Virus record (IMG/VR): IMGVR_UViG_3300010343_000010
Span: 1 to 29,749 of that record
Origin: a virus
DNA length: 29,749 nucleotides
Reading direction: 5' to 3' (one strand)
Shown here: positions 29,435 through 29,749 of the stretch, one piece after another
Layout: every line of letters begins with the position of its first letter
How positions within the stretch are numbered: the first letter of the stretch is position 1
Program-made: the position numbers and the translations under genes
The notes under the pieces: generated by a model
Database searches by the model: none
What the model saw: the letters and a program-made list of their open reading frames with translations, nothing else
Told to the model about the DNA's origin: nothing

Positions 29435-29749
29435 TTCGTGAACCCTCCATGCTTCTCGACAACTGCCACGATAACATCGACCGGAACCCAGCCGTAGACG
29501 GTCATTGTTGGGTCGCTATCGCTATCGTCAATATAGGGCATGATCAGTTCTTCCCGCGCGCTGGGGAAGCCGATTTCCAGCCTAGAGTACCCGGTACGAG
29601 AAAAGCTCACGCGCGGTTCGCAGTATGCTCCACAGTGCCCCTGGACACTCATTGAGAAGCCGTCCTCGCACTTGATAAGTGGGACAAAATGGAGTTTTTG
29701 CTCGTCGTCGTCTGGGTGGTCTTTGGGATAGCTGGCGACGATATACTGA
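29431..29749 (-). CDS. Conserved phage protein, 5' end beyond the window
   Basis: The frame has no stop from its end at 29431 to the right edge, so the internal ATG at 29652 is probably not the start. Upstream residues (QYIVASYPKDHPDDDEQKLH, then FVPLIKCEDGFSMSVQGH) read like real protein. Later parts include SRLEIGFPSAREELIMPYID and TMTVYGWVPVDVIVAVVEKH. The arrangement 'kt.DGF.mSVQ....YC.PR...y..vE.GFPS..e......TVYGYVPV.vv...i..HGG' is one I recall from small phage proteins of unknown function. Its stop overlaps the next gene. Confidence 0.7.
   Translation of the reverse strand, partial: QYIVASYPKDHPDDDEQKLHFVPLIKCEDGFSMSVQGHCGAYCEPRVSFSRTGYSRLEIGFPSAREELIMPYIDDSDSDPTMTVYGWVPVDVIVAVVEKHGGFTK

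Noticed and set aside
1-29749. Search for tRNA genes, integrase, att sites, endolysin and DNA polymerase
   Set aside because: None could be supported by eye; they may lie outside the window.

Overview
The window is a contiguous piece of a tailed-phage (or prophage) genome. Almost everything from the left edge to about 27.3 kb is read on the minus strand, in tightly packed genes with many ATGA, GTGA and TAATG overlaps. The order is recombination genes, terminase, portal, scaffold-like protein, major capsid, connector and tail hub, ejection proteins, then tail fibres. No tape-measure, sheath or tail-tube genes are seen. A propeller-like tail hub followed by three long low-complexity ejection-type proteins points to a short-tailed (podovirus-like) virion. 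A phage-borne GcrA homologue at the right end points to an alphaproteobacterial host, because GcrA is a cell-cycle regulator essentially confined to that class. The host assignment is inference.

Layout from right to left on the minus strand. 29.75-29.1 kb: two small genes, the first cut by the right edge, the second holding five copies of a 9-bp repeat. 27.27-23.37 kb: an ERF annealing protein and a YqaJ-type exonuclease (a two-component recombination pair), then a run of small genes including a KTSC protein, a single-pass membrane protein and a J-domain protein directly before the terminase. 23.36-18.57 kb: large terminase, two small proteins (one with a zinc-ribbon pattern), portal, and a small helix-turn-helix protein. 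18.54-15.9 kb: a probable internal promoter, two micro-ORFs encoding 10-11 residue basic peptides, assembly-type proteins and the major capsid protein. 15.9-10.8 kb: decoration-like, adaptor and tail-hub proteins, several carrying a repeated GSGY beta module. 10.8-4.97 kb: a GNAT-like protein and three ejection-type proteins. 4.9-0 kb: a membrane protein, three very small basic or Trp/Pro-rich products, two paralogous short fibre proteins, a glycine-rich fibre with an apparent signal peptide, and a gene running off the left edge.

The control region lies at 27.27-27.80 kb. A leftward XRE repressor-like gene diverges from a rightward Cro-like gene, and the ERF operon has its own well-formed promoter overlapping an inverted-repeat operator. 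The rightward operon (27.80-29.09 kb) runs Cro-like, AT-rich PD-(D/E)XK nuclease, a 48-residue basic protein and GcrA, each overlapping the next. The repressor/Cro pair suggests a temperate lifestyle, but no integrase, polymerase, endolysin or recognisable small terminase is visible here. Their absence may only reflect the window limits. No tRNA, rRNA, IS element or CRISPR array was seen, and no intergenic gap exceeds about 130 bases apart from the 18.26-18.57 kb stretch, which holds the micro-ORFs and promoter described below.
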